Shown: positions 25,821 through 36,992, counted from the first letter of the stretch. The stretch is 64,000 bases of DNA from Fischerella sp. PCC 9431 (GCF_000447295.1 NZ_KE650771.1:5344502-5408501), one strand, 5' to 3'. The notes: generated from the sequence alone by a model not told the origin. A program made the numbers and translations.

Positions 25821-26522
25821 TTATTTATTTTTCTTGCCATTGATTGGTAATTCTATACCCAAAGACTGATGGAAATCTTCTTGAACTTTGCGAGTTAAGC
25901 GACGGGAAACTTGGCGAACAATTTGATTAAGTAAGCGATCGCCTGTAGATTGAACTACAGATTTGGGTAGTCGCTGAATAAATTTAGGAAAGTTGATGTA
26001 AACTTGCAAATCCAATTCCCACTCTACTGTTGTGATTTCGCTGGAAATAGTAGAAATTGAGGATTCTTGAATTTCTATGAGCTGTAGCGAAGAATTATAA
26101 TCTACTTCATAACCAGGAGCTTGATAACCGGGAATCGGAACTGTACGGATGCGGTAAACACGATCTTCGGGAGGAAGCAGTTCTAGACCGATTTTTGGTT
26201 CCACTTCATAACCAAAAGATCCAAAGCGACCAATTACCAAAGCATAACCATTTTCTCCTAGTGGTTCTACTTTCATCGGTTCAGCACAACGGGAAAACCA
26301 ACTACCATGATTATTTAAGTAATCAGCAACTGTGTCAGCAGAAGCATACATTTCCATCCTGTCTTGATAACGGCCGCAAAATATCATTGTTGTGCCTACA
26401 GATTTCTCTATCTGTACAATCTCATTGTCTGCGATCGATGATGCCACAGACAAAACAACTTCGGTTGATTCCAAGGACTCAAATGATTCTATAGACTGAC
26501 ATTCTTTGTTTGTCGAAAGCAT
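25821..26522 (-). CDS. DUF1997 family protein
   Basis: A 233-residue soluble protein resembling the DUF1997 family of cyanobacteria and chloroplasts. Features include the GSWFSRCAEPMKVEPLGENG segment, a beta-rich core (VIGRFGSFGYEVEPKIGLELLP), the PIPGYQAPGYEVDYNS motif, and a C-terminal helix-rich end (QIVRQVSRRLTRKVQEDFHQ). The fold is probably a START/SRPBCC-like lipid-binding domain, but no biochemical function is known to me. The first 45 residues are low-complexity and acidic. Convergent with the DUF4079 gene. Confidence 0.75.
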   Translation of the reverse strand: MLSTNKECQSIESFESLESTEVVLSVASSIADNEIVQIEKSVGTTMIFCGRYQDRMEMYASADTVADYLNNHGSWFSRCAEPMKVEPLGENGYALVIGRFGSFGYEVEPKIGLELLPPEDRVYRIRTVPIPGYQAPGYEVDYNSSLQLIEIQESSISTISSEITTVEWELDLQVYINFPKFIQRLPKSVVQSTGDRLLNQIVRQVSRRLTRKVQEDFHQSLGIELPINGKKNK

Positions 26523-26696
26523 AAGATTTTTGTATAGATTTTTATTTGTCTAAATTAATATTTCCCGACCTCAGTGCAAAATTTCGTACTGGATGTACAT
26601 TTTGACCGAAAACTTAAAAATCAATCCTAAATTTCATCGAATCTCTACAATAGAGACAGAAATCAGACACACTAGTTTCCCAGGATAACGTAGAAA

Positions 26697-27356
26697 ATGA
26701 AAGCTTTTGTCGCAGGAGCAACAGGAGAAACAGGTCGTCGCATCGTACAAGAACTGACGGCGCGAAATATTCCCGTTCGTGCTTTAGTGCGCGATGTCGA
26801 GAAAGCAAGGAGTATTTTGCCTGGTGAAGTAGAGTTAGTTAAGGGTGATGTGTTAGATCAACAAAGTCTAGTTACTGCTTTGGGAGATAGTACGGTTGTT
26901 TTATCTGCCACTGGGGCAAAACCTAGCTTTGATCCTACAGGTCCCTATAAAGTAGATTACGAAGGAAATAAAAATTTGGTTGATGCTGCCAAAGCTAAGG
27001 GAATAGAACATTTTGTCATGGTTTCTTCTTTGGCTGCTTCGCAATTGTTCCATCCTCTCAATTTGTTCTGGCTAATTTTGGTATGGAAAAAACAAGCTGA
27101 GGAATATCTGCAAAAAAGTGGTTTGACTTACACAATTGTCAGACCTGGTGGTCTTAAGAATGAAGATAACACCGATTCTATTGTCATGCAAAATGCGGAT
27201 ACCTTGTTTGACGGTAGCATTCCTCGACAAAAAGTAGCTCAGGTTTGCGTAGAAGCATTATTTGAGCCAGCATCACGAAATAAAATTGTTGAGATTGTCG
27301 CCAAACCAGAAGCTGCATCGAAAAGCTTTGGCGAGTTATTTGCAGGTGTGGTTTGA
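26697..27356 (+). CDS. NAD(P)-binding atypical SDR protein
   Basis: A 219-residue Rossmann-fold protein of the atypical short-chain dehydrogenase group (NmrA/Tic62 N-domain type). The nucleotide motif GATGETGRRIV is at residues 7-17, DVLDQQSL follows the acidic second strand, and HFVMVSSLAA corresponds to the active-site strand. The usual YxxxK is replaced by the WKKQAEEYLQ arrangement. Cyanobacterial relatives act in NADP-linked redox sensing or as chaperones of membrane complexes; the specific role here is unknown. Its ATG is preceded by ACGTAGAAA rather than a strong ribosome site. Confidence 0.8.
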   Translation: MKAFVAGATGETGRRIVQELTARNIPVRALVRDVEKARSILPGEVELVKGDVLDQQSLVTALGDSTVVLSATGAKPSFDPTGPYKVDYEGNKNLVDAAKAKGIEHFVMVSSLAASQLFHPLNLFWLILVWKKQAEEYLQKSGLTYTIVRPGGLKNEDNTDSIVMQNADTLFDGSIPRQKVAQVCVEALFEPASRNKIVEIVAKPEAASKSFGELFAGVV

Positions 27357-27618
27357 AACAAAATTTCATCGTCATTTGTCATTTGTTATTTGTCATACCC
27401 TGCGGGTAGACACAGAGTGACTTCCAAAGGTAGTTGCTAGGGCGTCTACACCATTTATAAAATCAATGACCAGTGACAAATGACCAATAACTAATGACCA
27501 ATTATTCCTTGATGGTACAGAGCCAGCAGATTTATTATCTGTGGGATCAATCCAAAATCTAAAATCCAAAATCTAAAATCGGATGACCAATTTTTGAAGG
27601 AGTCGAAATCTGAAAGGC

Positions 27619-28275
27619 TTGGAATTTAAAGGCGTTGAAAAATTCATTGGGCCACTGGCTGCTTTACTAGTATTTGTATATTTATTCCAGTGGTATGTTA
27701 TCGGTGATTTGCGATCGCGTCCTGATCCTGTATTTAGTACCAGACAACCACCCTTAGTGATGAAAGGTGGTGATCCCTATATCCGCGCCTTAATGCGAAC
27801 TATTTCAGCCAGTGAAGCGAGTGGTAATCGTCCCTACTCGCTTTTGTATGGTGGAGAACATGTTAATGATCTTAGTCGCCATCCACAAAAGTGTGTGACT
27901 ATTATGGTCGGTCCTAACAAAGGTAATTGTTCAACAGCAGCCGGAAGATACCAAATTATCAACACAACTTGGTATGCGATCGCACCTAAATATCATCCAA
28001 AACCAATGCGAATGATGTTTTGGGTTAATTACAGTTTTGAACCAGAATATCAAGATCAAGTTGTGCATCGTTGGTTGAGTGATTCTCAAGTTTGGGGAGT
28101 AAATATTTCCCAGTTACTACGTCAGGGAAAATTAAATGATGTTTTGCGGCGACTATCTCCCACTTGGACAAGTTTAGGATATGGAATTGAAACTAATTCT
28201 GTGAGTCCTCTTTTACCTAAGATTTATCAGAAAATCTTAAAAGAAGAATTAAAAACTGTGAAAGCTGAAGGATGA
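27619..28275 (+). CDS. Membrane-anchored lysozyme-like glycoside hydrolase
   Basis: About 218 residues with one N-terminal membrane anchor (residues 8-28) and a periplasmic domain resembling phage-lambda-type endolysin or lysozyme. ALMRTISASEASGNRPYSLLYG supplies the probable catalytic Glu, and GRYQIINTTWYAIA is the conserved substrate-groove segment. It probably cleaves peptidoglycan. The start is uncertain: no in-frame ATG exists. TTG at 27619 lies 16 bases from GAAGGAG (27596-27602), whereas the in-frame CTG at 27610 is 7 bases from it and adds three residues. Confidence 0.8.
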   Translation: MEFKGVEKFIGPLAALLVFVYLFQWYVIGDLRSRPDPVFSTRQPPLVMKGGDPYIRALMRTISASEASGNRPYSLLYGGEHVNDLSRHPQKCVTIMVGPNKGNCSTAAGRYQIINTTWYAIAPKYHPKPMRMMFWVNYSFEPEYQDQVVHRWLSDSQVWGVNISQLLRQGKLNDVLRRLSPTWTSLGYGIETNSVSPLLPKIYQKILKEELKTVKAEG

Positions 28276-28297
28276 AGATTGAAGGTTGAAATATTAA

Positions 28298-29110
28298 CTA
28301 TGCATTCCAAAAAACCTGAATATTCTCGACAAAAGCCTTTGGCTGTTCAAAATGAATATTATGACTAGCATTACTAACTATTTTTAGCTGACAAAATTGA
28401 CATATTTCAGCCATTTGTTCATTTATCTCTACAAACTTCCGATCATTTTCACCCACTAATAATAGTAATGGATTGGGATGAGCTTTGAGTTTTTCCCATA
28501 AAGAAGGCTGACAGCCAGTACCCATAAAGCGTAAAGATTTCGCTAATTCTAGAGGATTGTTTTGTGTTCTGATTTCTAGCAAGTTTTGAAATTGTGGATG
28601 ATTTTTGATCTTGCCAAAAATTGGCTGATGATACCAATTTATTAAAAAAGCAAGAAAATCATTTTTCTCCAGACATCTTTCTAGTTTCCTCGCAATTTGT
28701 CCATCCCGCTTGATTCTTTCTTGACGTTCTCCTGCTGTTTGTAAACCAGGCGAAGCAGATTCGAGAACAACTTTAGTAAATCTCTGGGGAAAATATAAAG
28801 TGAGATATAAAGCTAATCTTCCTCCCATAGAATAACCGACTAAAAAGCATTGATTAATTTGTAAATCATCTAATAATTCAATTAAAGCTTGGGCAGTGTT
28901 TGTCATTGTGTAAGCATCTCCACTTCCCAAAACTTTTGTCTTTCCATGTCCTGGTAAATCTACTTTCAGGCAACAAAAATCGTGTTTTAGCAATTGTATA
29001 GCTTCATCAAACTCATGGCTATTACCCATAAATCCGTGGAGAAAAAGAATTACCTGCTGAGTGCGATCGCCATCGAAAGAATAGTAGAATTCGTAATTTT
29101 CTATTGTCAT
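28298..29110 (-). CDS. menH: Alpha/beta hydrolase, probable SHCHC synthase
   Basis: A 270-residue alpha/beta-hydrolase that best fits MenH, which eliminates pyruvate from SEPHCHC to give 2-succinyl-6-hydroxy-cyclohexadiene carboxylate in phylloquinone synthesis. Visible features are the oxyanion HGFMGNSHEF, the nucleophile elbow GYSMGGRLAL, the LLLLVGENDRKF segment with Asp, and the catalytic His in NASHNIHFEQP. MenH proteins share SMGGR and this length. The other men genes lie 30 kb away in the window, so it is unlinked. A different hydrolase of the same fold cannot be excluded. Confidence 0.8.
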   Translation of the reverse strand: MTIENYEFYYSFDGDRTQQVILFLHGFMGNSHEFDEAIQLLKHDFCCLKVDLPGHGKTKVLGSGDAYTMTNTAQALIELLDDLQINQCFLVGYSMGGRLALYLTLYFPQRFTKVVLESASPGLQTAGERQERIKRDGQIARKLERCLEKNDFLAFLINWYHQPIFGKIKNHPQFQNLLEIRTQNNPLELAKSLRFMGTGCQPSLWEKLKAHPNPLLLLVGENDRKFVEINEQMAEICQFCQLKIVSNASHNIHFEQPKAFVENIQVFWNA

Positions 29111-29668
29111 GAAGAAAAAACAATTAAAAAAATGAAAATTTTGATTAAGAAAAGCTTATTACATAAGATTACTTGATAAAAATCATTAACATGATTACAA
29201 ATTTGGTTCTTTAGAAGTCGCTAACTGGCTTATCTGCTATGAAATGCACTATAAAATAAATGCTTAAATTCTTAATTTAAAATTTGCTTGATAGAATAGG
29301 AGCGTTTGCTTATCGTTGATCCAGATGATGAGCGAAAAATTAAAGAAAACAGTTGAGTGAGGCGTATTTACCTAATTTAATTATGTAAAGATTTCCTCTG
29401 TCCTGGATTATTTCTATCTCACGATAGTTAAGATTTTCTTCCTGAGAGTGCAATCACTACAAAAGCATTCTAAATAGCAATGCTAAGTAAGTCGGTTTAA
29501 ATAAGCATAACGCGAGTTACGAAAAGTAAACATGCAGCAAACCCTAACCAATAACAAATGACTAATGACCCATAACAAATGACAACCTCAACAATTTAGC
29601 TTAATTTGTACCGACTTACTAACAGATTTAATTGCGAATTCCTAATAAAATTACAAAGGTGCAAAAAA
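29111..29668. other. Spacer upstream of the phosphoketolase gene
   Basis: No gene seen in about 560 bases. The only patterned part is 29540-29585, with repeated AACAAATGAC / TAATGAC units of the CCAATGAC repeat class common in this window. AT-rich stretches near 29200-29300 could hold a promoter, but none was clear enough to mark. Confidence 0.4.
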
Positions 29669-32110
29669 ATGGTAGCAACACCCCAAAAACCAACCTCTGA
29701 AGAAATTAGCTCTATTACCAGTTATGGTAAAGCACGGTCAACAGTTGAGGGTGCGCCCCTCAGTGCTGATGAACTCCGCAAAATGCACGCTTTCTGGCGT
29801 GCAGCTAACTACTTAGCTGTGGGGATGATTTATCTACGGGATAACCCATTGCTAAAAGAACCTCTTAAACCCGAACATATCAAACATCGCTTACTGGGAC
29901 ATTGGGGTTCCAGTCCGGGGATCAGTTTTCTTTACACCCACCTTAACCGTGTGATCAAGAAATTTGATCAGGACATGTTATACATCGTAGGGCCTGGTCA
30001 CGGTGCGCCTGGATTCCTTGGTCCTTGCTACTTAGAGGGTAGCTATTCCAACTATTTCTCTGACTGTAGCGAAGACGAAGAGGGAATGAAGCGGTTTTTC
30101 CAGCAATTCTCTTTCCCTGGTGGAGTTGGTAGCCATTGCACTCCTGAAACTCCTGGCTCTATTCATGAAGGGGGCGAACTGGGTTACAGTCTATCCCATG
30201 CTCATGGTGCTGCATTTGATAATCCCAACTTGATTGTTGCAGCACTAGTTGGAGACGGAGAAGCCGAAACTGGGCCTTTGGCAACTTCCTGGCATTCCAA
30301 CAAATTCATCAATCCCATTCGCGACGGTGCAGTATTACCGATTTTGCACCTGAATGGTTACAAGATTAATAATCCTACCATTTTGTCTCGTATCAGCCAC
30401 AAAGAGCTAGAAGATTTGTTTAAGGGCTATGGCTACACTCCCTACTTTGTGGAAGGATCTGATCCAGAAAGTATGCATCAAGCAATGGCTGCAACTTTAG
30501 ATCATTGCATCAGTGAAATTCACAAAATTCAGCAGGAAGCTCGTAGTAGTGGTGTTCCCAGTCGTCCTCGCTGGCCAATGATTGTCATGCGTACTCCCAA
30601 AGGTTGGACTGGTCCCCAAGAAGTAGACGGACACAAAGTAGAAGGTTTCTGGCGCGCTCACCAAGTACCGATCGGAGGAATGCATAATAACCCAGAGCAT
30701 CTGAGACTTTTGGAAGAATGGATGCACAGCTACAAGCCGGAAGAACTATTTGATGCTAATGGTACGCTACTAGCAGAAATTAAAGATACTGCACCCACTG
30801 ATTTAAAACGTTTGGGTTCAACTCCCTATGCTAATGGTGGTGTGTTACGTCGCTCTCTGAAATTACCCGACTACCGCAAGTATGGCGTTGAGCTGGAAAA
30901 ACCTGGACAAATCCAGGTGGAAAATACCAAACCTCTAGGTGTTTTCTTGCGTGATGTTATGAAGGCCAATATGAGCAGTTTCCGGGTATTTGGGCCTGAC
31001 GAAAACACTTCTAACAAGCTAAGTGCGATTTACCAAGCCAGCAAAAAGTTCTGGATTGCAGGGTATTTACCAGAAGATGCTGATGGTAGTGAACTTTCTC
31101 CCGATGGTCGCGTCATGGAGATGCTGAGTGAACACACGTTGGAAGGTTGGCTAGAAGGCTATTTGCTCACTGGTCGTCATGGCTTCTTCTCCACATACGA
31201 AGCTTTTGCTCATATCATTGATTCAATGGTGGGTCAGCACGCCAAGTGGCTAGAAATTTCCAATCATGTTAGCTGGCGAGCCAATGTTTCTTCCCTCAAC
31301 ATCCTGATTACTTCTACGGTTTGGCGACAAGATCATAATGGTTTTACTCACCAAGATCCAGGCTTTTTGGATGTGATCCTCAACAAGACTCCAGACGTGG
31401 TTCGCATTTATCTTCCACCTGATGTTAACTCCTTGCTGTCAGTTGCTGATCACTGTCTGCGGAGTGAAAACTATGTCAACGTGATCGTGTCTGACAAACA
31501 ACTACATTTGCAGTACCATGACATGGAAACTGCGATTCGTAATTGTACCAAAGGTATAGATATTTGGGAGTGGGCAAGTACAGATGCTGGTGAAGAACCA
31601 GATGTAGTGCTGGCCTGTGCAGGTGATATTCCAACTTTAGAAGCACTTGCAGCATCGGTGTTGTTGAGAGATAATTTCCCTGACTTGAAAATTCGGTTTG
31701 TGAACGTGATTGATTTGTTCAAGTTACAACCGGATACAGAACATCCTCATGGTTTGAGCGATCGCGATTTTGATAGTCTATTTACTCTCGATAAACCAGT
31801 AATCTTTAATTTCCACGGTTATCCCTGGTTAATTCACCGCCTAGCTTATCGTCGTCACAACCACAACAATATGCATGTGCGTGGTTACAAAGAAAAAGGT
31901 AACATTAACACACCATTAGAACTGGCGATCCAAAATCAAATTGATCGTTTTAGTATTGCGATCGATGTTATTGATCGAATTCCTAAACTCAAAGTAGCTG
32001 GCGCTCACGTCAAAGAAATGCTCAAGGATGAACAAATTTCTTGCCGTAACTACGCCTACGAACACGGTGCTGATAAGCCCGAAATTGTGAATTGGAAGTG
32101 GCCATACTAG
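29669..32110 (+). CDS. xfp: Phosphoketolase
   Basis: Thiamine-diphosphate enzyme splitting xylulose 5-phosphate (and often fructose 6-phosphate) with phosphate into acetyl phosphate and a shorter sugar phosphate, a bypass from the Calvin cycle to acetyl units. It is 813 residues from the ATG at 29669, which has AAAGGTG upstream and begins MVATPQKPT; a TTG 63 bases earlier is not supported. The TPP motif GDGEAETGP and the following HSNKFINP are intact, as is the family start [17 protein letters not shown]. Length is standard. Whether it prefers X5P or F6P cannot be read from sequence. PPK2 and PGM genes follow in the same orientation. Confidence 0.95.
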   Translation: MVATPQKPTSEEISSITSYGKARSTVEGAPLSADELRKMHAFWRAANYLAVGMIYLRDNPLLKEPLKPEHIKHRLLGHWGSSPGISFLYTHLNRVIKKFDQDMLYIVGPGHGAPGFLGPCYLEGSYSNYFSDCSEDEEGMKRFFQQFSFPGGVGSHCTPETPGSIHEGGELGYSLSHAHGAAFDNPNLIVAALVGDGEAETGPLATSWHSNKFINPIRDGAVLPILHLNGYKINNPTILSRISHKELEDLFKGYGYTPYFVEGSDPESMHQAMAATLDHCISEIHKIQQEARSSGVPSRPRWPMIVMRTPKGWTGPQEVDGHKVEGFWRAHQVPIGGMHNNPEHLRLLEEWMHSYKPEELFDANGTLLAEIKDTAPTDLKRLGSTPYANGGVLRRSLKLPDYRKYGVELEKPGQIQVENTKPLGVFLRDVMKANMSSFRVFGPDENTSNKLSAIYQASKKFWIAGYLPEDADGSELSPDGRVMEMLSEHTLEGWLEGYLLTGRHGFFSTYEAFAHIIDSMVGQHAKWLEISNHVSWRANVSSLNILITSTVWRQDHNGFTHQDPGFLDVILNKTPDVVRIYLPPDVNSLLSVADHCLRSENYVNVIVSDKQLHLQYHDMETAIRNCTKGIDIWEWASTDAGEEPDVVLACAGDIPTLEALAASVLLRDNFPDLKIRFVNVIDLFKLQPDTEHPHGLSDRDFDSLFTLDKPVIFNFHGYPWLIHRLAYRRHNHNNMHVRGYKEKGNINTPLELAIQNQIDRFSIAIDVIDRIPKLKVAGAHVKEMLKDEQISCRNYAYEHGADKPEIVNWKWPY

Positions 32111-32152
32111 TGGTCTGATCGCATTAGTTTTGATGAGTCGTGGGTGTTCATA

Positions 32153-32180
32153 TCCCCGACTTTTTTAAAAAAGTCGGGGA
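32153..32180. terminator. Perfect hairpin after the phosphoketolase gene
   Basis: TCCCCGACTTTTTT pairs perfectly with AAAAAAGTCGGGGA, 43 bases after the stop codon. It is a palindrome without a following T-run, but its own internal T6 could serve as the tract. A terminator role is inferred. The rest of the spacer to 32528 shows no gene. Confidence 0.6.
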
Positions 32181-32528
32181 TCTATAATTCCGTTCTCCTC
32201 AACAACAAGAGCTAGGAAAAAATGTAAATGAGAGCAAAAATCAAAGATTAGCTCATCAAATGAAAGATTCTTCTGTAACTCGTCTTCAAAAATATACTGA
32301 AGTCAAATCTGTACCAAAAGAAAATTCTACAAATCCGAGACGAGACATATAGCTAAATATAACTATGACAATATTTTACAAATTTGTAACGCATATAATT
32401 CGGAAAAACTCTGCGTTCCTCTGTGTTGAAAAACGTTATGCTTTTATGCAAAGGTGTATTTAACTAGCCGCTAGCGTGTTTATGTGGTGAAAAAATAAAT
32501 CCTATTTTCAAATATTGAGTATAAAGTT

Positions 32529-33419
32529 ATGACTTACGCAGACTTCGTAACTCGCTTGAATCCCCAAACTATGCTTTTTAAGCCTGGTACAAAGATCAAT
32601 ATAAAAGACTTTGACCCAGACTATAAGAGTGACTTCCGAAAAAGTGAAGCCAAACAGTTATTACAATGGGAGGTCGAAGAGTTAGCGAAGTATCAAGATA
32701 TGCTTTATGCTCAAGATACTTATGCTTTGCTGATTGTGCTTCAGGCGTTAGATGCTGCTGGGAAAGATAGCACTATTAAACACGTCATGTCAGGGGTTAA
32801 TCCTCAAGGTTTTCAAGTGTTTAGTTTCAAAGCTCCTTCAGCTGAGGAACTAGATCATGATTATTTGTGGCGATCGTTCAAAGCTTTACCAGAACGGGGA
32901 CGCATCGGGATTTTTAATCGTTCTTACTACGAAGAAGTGTTAGTGGTGCGTGTCCATCCAGAACTCCTCGCCAGACAAAAGTTACCTCCCCAGACAACAG
33001 ACAAACACATTTGGCAACAAAGATTTGAAGAGATAAATAACTTTGAAAAATACCTTGTTAATAATGGCATAATAGTACTGAAATTTTTCCTCAATGTCTC
33101 AAAAGAAGAGCAGAAAAAGCGTTTTTTAAAGCGAATTGACCTTCCTGAAAAAAATTGGAAATTTTCTAGCGGTGATGCCAAAGAAAGGCAATTCTGGGAT
33201 GAATATATGCAAGCCTATGAAGATGTCTTTAATCATACGAATACAGAATGGGCGCCTTGGCATATTATCCCAGCCGATCATAAATGGTTTACGCGCATTT
33301 CTGTAGCTTATTTTGTCTACGAGAAGATGAAATCTTTAAACTTGGCGTATCCTAAAGTGAGTGAAGAACATTACGCAGAACTATTAAAAGCAAAGGAAAT
33401 CCTCGAAACAGAGGAGTAG
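32529..33419 (+). CDS. ppk2: PPK2-family polyphosphate kinase
   Basis: A 296-residue single-domain PPK2 enzyme, transferring phosphate between polyphosphate and nucleotides. The Walker A motif is in LQALDAAGKDSTIKHVMSG, the lid region follows, and RIGIFNRSYYEEVLVVRVHPE carries the conserved Arg and Glu residues; WKFSSGDAKERQFWDEY is also typical. Length fits one-domain classes that phosphorylate AMP and/or ADP; class cannot be fixed here. It follows phosphoketolase by 420 bases and precedes pgm by 166. Confidence 0.92.
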   Translation: MTYADFVTRLNPQTMLFKPGTKINIKDFDPDYKSDFRKSEAKQLLQWEVEELAKYQDMLYAQDTYALLIVLQALDAAGKDSTIKHVMSGVNPQGFQVFSFKAPSAEELDHDYLWRSFKALPERGRIGIFNRSYYEEVLVVRVHPELLARQKLPPQTTDKHIWQQRFEEINNFEKYLVNNGIIVLKFFLNVSKEEQKKRFLKRIDLPEKNWKFSSGDAKERQFWDEYMQAYEDVFNHTNTEWAPWHIIPADHKWFTRISVAYFVYEKMKSLNLAYPKVSEEHYAELLKAKEILETEE

Positions 33420-33585
33420 ATGAATTTGAACAAGGGAGAGTGTGGGAAGTGTGGGAGAAAAATTACCCGATCCCCGATCCCTGATCCCCGTTCCCCGCTC
33501 TTATCTTCTATTAGGATGGTTGTTTTGGCATGGTTTCACGGTATCCTGGACGTAGCCAAACCATAGGAGTATAGGTGGAGCGCCA

Positions 33586-35250
33586 ATGCAGACAACAGCA
33601 GCAGAACAAACTAATCCCCTGGCTGGCAAACCTGCTCCAGCCGATATTTTGATTAATGTTGAACAGCTTTTGGATCAGTACTATACGGTTCATCCCGACC
33701 CGAAGAATCCATTACAACGTGTGAGTTTTGGCACATCAGGTCATCGTGGTACTTCTGCCAATGGTACATTCAATGAAGACCATATTCTTGCAGTATCGCA
33801 GGCGGTTGCTGAATATCGCAAGAGCCAGGGTATTAATGGACCGCTATACATGGGTATGGATACACATGCACTCTCGGCTCCTGCTCAAAAGTCTGCATTG
33901 GAAGTGCTTGCAGCGAACAATGTAGAAGTCTATATCGCCGCAGGTGAAGGTTATGCACAATACACACCGACACCAGCAGTATCCCATGCTATCCTTACTT
34001 ATAACAAAGGTAGAACTAGTGAATTAGCAGATGGGATCATTATTACCCCATCTCATAATCCGCCAAGTGATGGTGGTTTTAAATACAACCCGCCTTCCGG
34101 TGGTCCGGCGGAACCTGAAATTACTAAATGGATTCAAACCCGTGCCAATGAGTTGATGGCAAATAATAATCGGGATGTGAAGCGAATTAGTTATGAATCG
34201 GCGCTACATGCAGCCACGACTCATTATTTTGACTTTATTACTCCCTACGTCAACGATCTCGAAAATATTGTTGATATTGACGTCATTAGATCTTCTGGTA
34301 TCCGCATCGGTGTTGATCCCTTGGGTGGCTCGAATATCGCCTACTGGCAACCGATCGTAGAACGTTATGGTTTAAATATTACCGTAGTTAACAACACCGT
34401 TGATCCAACTTTCCGCTTTATGAGCGTAGATTGGGATGGCAAAATCCGTATGGACTGCTCATCACCCTACGCTATGGCTAGCTTAGTCAAGTTTAAAGAT
34501 GACTACGATATTGCTTTCGGTAATGACACAGACTCAGATCGTCACGGTATTGTCACCCCCAGTGTGGGATTGATGAACCCCAACCACTTTTTATCTGTAG
34601 CGATTTGGTATTTATTTACCAATCGTAGTGGCTGGTCTGCAACGAGTGCGATCGGCAAAACTTTGGTCAGTAGTAGCATGATTGACCGAGTTGGGAAAGA
34701 GATTGGACGCCAAGTTTGTGAAGTACCCGTTGGCTTTAAGTGGTTTGTAGACGGTTTGCTTGATGGTTCCTTTGGTTTTGGTGGTGAAGAAAGTGCTGGT
34801 GCTTCTTTCCTGCGTAAGGATGGCACTGTCTGGACAACAGATAAAGATGGTATAATAATGGACTTGCTTGCGGCTGAAATTACCGCACGTACAGGTAAAG
34901 ATCCTGGTTTGCACTATCAAGATTTGACCGCAAAACTGGGCAAACCATTCTACAAGCGGATCGATTCTCCCGCTTCGCCAGAACAAAAAGCGCGTCTTGG
35001 TAAACTCGCGCCGGAAGATGTGAAAGCATCTACACTAGCTGGCGATCGCATTACTGCTAAATTAACCAATGCACCCGGTAACAACGCCGCAATTGGTGGA
35101 TTGAAAGTCACAACAGAAAACGGCTGGTTTGCAGCTCGTCCCTCTGGTACAGAAAATGTATGCAAAGTCTATGCTGAAAGCTTTAAGAGCGAAGCTCACC
35201 TAGAGGAAATTTTGCAAGAAGCAACAGAAATTGTTGCGAATGTCGTTTAA
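33586..35250 (+). CDS. pgm: Phosphoglucomutase (alpha-D-glucose-specific)
   Basis: Interconverts glucose 1-phosphate and glucose 6-phosphate, linking glycogen and sucrose metabolism to the central pathways. The 554-residue protein has the phosphoserine loop [12 protein letters not shown], the metal-binding DTDSDRHG, the sugar-binding FGGEESAG and the phosphate-binding [12 protein letters not shown] motifs, in the usual order of the four-domain family. The ATG at 33586 has GGTGGAG at a good distance. Length and motifs match the bacterial Pgm subgroup rather than phosphomannomutase. Confidence 0.95.
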   Translation: MQTTAAEQTNPLAGKPAPADILINVEQLLDQYYTVHPDPKNPLQRVSFGTSGHRGTSANGTFNEDHILAVSQAVAEYRKSQGINGPLYMGMDTHALSAPAQKSALEVLAANNVEVYIAAGEGYAQYTPTPAVSHAILTYNKGRTSELADGIIITPSHNPPSDGGFKYNPPSGGPAEPEITKWIQTRANELMANNNRDVKRISYESALHAATTHYFDFITPYVNDLENIVDIDVIRSSGIRIGVDPLGGSNIAYWQPIVERYGLNITVVNNTVDPTFRFMSVDWDGKIRMDCSSPYAMASLVKFKDDYDIAFGNDTDSDRHGIVTPSVGLMNPNHFLSVAIWYLFTNRSGWSATSAIGKTLVSSSMIDRVGKEIGRQVCEVPVGFKWFVDGLLDGSFGFGGEESAGASFLRKDGTVWTTDKDGIIMDLLAAEITARTGKDPGLHYQDLTAKLGKPFYKRIDSPASPEQKARLGKLAPEDVKASTLAGDRITAKLTNAPGNNAAIGGLKVTTENGWFAARPSGTENVCKVYAESFKSEAHLEEILQEATEIVANVV

Positions 35251-35284
35251 TTCTCATATTTGTGAGAAGATCCCAAATACAAAC

Positions 35285-35319
35285 AATCGCCGCCCTGGAG
35301 TAGAATTAGGGCGGCGATT
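35285..35319. terminator. GC-rich hairpin after pgm
   Basis: AATCGCCGCCCT pairs with AGGGCGGCGATT across an 11-base loop, 34 bases after the pgm stop. It is followed by TATATGCTTTTC. A strong stem in an otherwise AT-rich spacer, so a likely transcription terminator. Confidence 0.75.
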
Positions 35320-35549
35320 ATATGCTTTTCTAATGTAGCGATCGCTGCTAGAAATATTTTCTAAATAACTATAAATGATTCATAATTAAATAAGAATGAT
35401 CCTTAATTTTTAAAGGTCTTATAAAAATTCCCAAAAATTCCAGTACACATGAATAATGTTTGGAAAAGCACACGAGCGTGTGCCTCTAAAATTGAAATGT
35501 GTAGTCACTTTTTGAGAATCGCTCTTACTTTTTACTTGTTACTTTCTAA

Positions 35550-36992
35550 ATGTGGTCTGAATTAACAAAAGCGATCGCTCACATCAATATTCCTGCTGAT
35601 TGGCTCGGCATTAGAGTAGTTAAAGAAACATTCTTTCATCGTGCTGTCCGTGATGGCTTACCCCGACGTCACGGTAAATCTGCCACCACAGGAGCCATGC
35701 TGGAAGTCATGGTTGACGGCTGTATCGGCTATGCAGCGACTAATTCTCTTCAACTGACAAGTTTACAAAACGCTGCCGAAAAGGCGTATCAACAAGCACT
35801 TGCAGCAAAACAGTGGTGGATACATCCGTTTCAAGCTGCTAGCGAACGTCCCAAAGTAGTTGGTGAATACGTGTCGCCATTCTTGGAACCACTAGATGCT
35901 TTAGGGACTGGGGAAATTAACGATTTGCTTGTTCGTATTTGCAAAACCCTGAAAGTTTCCGAGCAAATCGTCAAAACTACCGCAGGCGCTAATACAGGCG
36001 AACGAGAAACATGGTTTGTCAGCAGCAACGGTTCAGAAGTTTATCAAAAATTTCTGTTTCTTAGTACCCATTATGGAGCGATCGCCCAAGATGGAGCGAT
36101 CGTGCAGCAGCGTACTAATAACGGTTGGGAAGCGAATTATTTCCAAGGAGGTATGGAATTACTCGAACCAGATAACCTTTGGCAAAAAGTTCAGCAAATA
36201 GGACGGAGTGCGGTAGAACTTTTAACAGCACAAGAATGCCCAACCACACGGACTAATTTAGTGTTAGCTCCAGACCAAATGATGCTCCAAATTCATGAAA
36301 GTGTGGGACATCCCCTAGAATTAGACAGAATTTTAGGTGATGAGCGCAACTACGCTGGTGGTAGCTTTGTCAACAAAAATGATTTTGGGGTTTTGGTGTA
36401 TGGTTCTCCCCTGATGAATATCACTTTTGATCCCACTGTACCTGGTGAATCAGCTAGTTATGGTTACGATGACACTGGTGCTGTTGCCACACGAGAATAT
36501 TTAATCAAAGAAGGTGTGCTATTGCGGGGTTTAGGTAGTTTAGAAAGCCAAAAAAGAGCAGGTATTCCGGGAGTAGCTTGTGCGCGTGCTTGTTCTTGGA
36601 ACCGACCCGCGATTGATCGCATGGCAAACTTAAATTTAGAACCAGGTAACGCTTCATTTGCGGAAATCATTGCTGACATAGAACACGGCGTTTACATGGA
36701 ATCTAATCGTTCTTGGTCAATAGACGATCGCCGCTATAAATTTCAATTTGGTTGTGAGTACGCTAAATTAATTGAGAATGGAAAACTAACCAAAACCTTG
36801 CGTAATCCTAACTACCGAGCTACTACTCCAGAATTTTGGCACAGCTTAACCAAAGTCGGGAACTCCTCAACCTGGGAAATGTATGGTACTCCCTACTGTG
36901 GTAAAGGAGAACCAAATCAAGCTATTTGGGTAGGACATGGTTCACCTGTTTGTCTATTTACCAACGTCGAAGTATTTGGCGGCGACACGTAA
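35550..36992 (+). CDS. tldD: TldD-family metallopeptidase
   Basis: A 480-residue TldD/PmbA-family protein. The zinc motif HESVGHPLELDR (HExxxH) is intact, with the downstream Cys-containing VACARACSWNRP segment. TldD pairs with TldE to form a heterodimeric protease that degrades unfolded peptides and processes some ribosomally made peptides. The partner gene follows 190 bases later, across a repeat. The ATG at 35550 has no strong ribosome site. It may also be described as a generic TldD/PmbA protein, since cyanobacteria carry several. Confidence 0.88.
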   Translation: MWSELTKAIAHINIPADWLGIRVVKETFFHRAVRDGLPRRHGKSATTGAMLEVMVDGCIGYAATNSLQLTSLQNAAEKAYQQALAAKQWWIHPFQAASERPKVVGEYVSPFLEPLDALGTGEINDLLVRICKTLKVSEQIVKTTAGANTGERETWFVSSNGSEVYQKFLFLSTHYGAIAQDGAIVQQRTNNGWEANYFQGGMELLEPDNLWQKVQQIGRSAVELLTAQECPTTRTNLVLAPDQMMLQIHESVGHPLELDRILGDERNYAGGSFVNKNDFGVLVYGSPLMNITFDPTVPGESASYGYDDTGAVATREYLIKEGVLLRGLGSLESQKRAGIPGVACARACSWNRPAIDRMANLNLEPGNASFAEIIADIEHGVYMESNRSWSIDDRRYKFQFGCEYAKLIENGKLTKTLRNPNYRATTPEFWHSLTKVGNSSTWEMYGTPYCGKGEPNQAIWVGHGSPVCLFTNVEVFGGDT

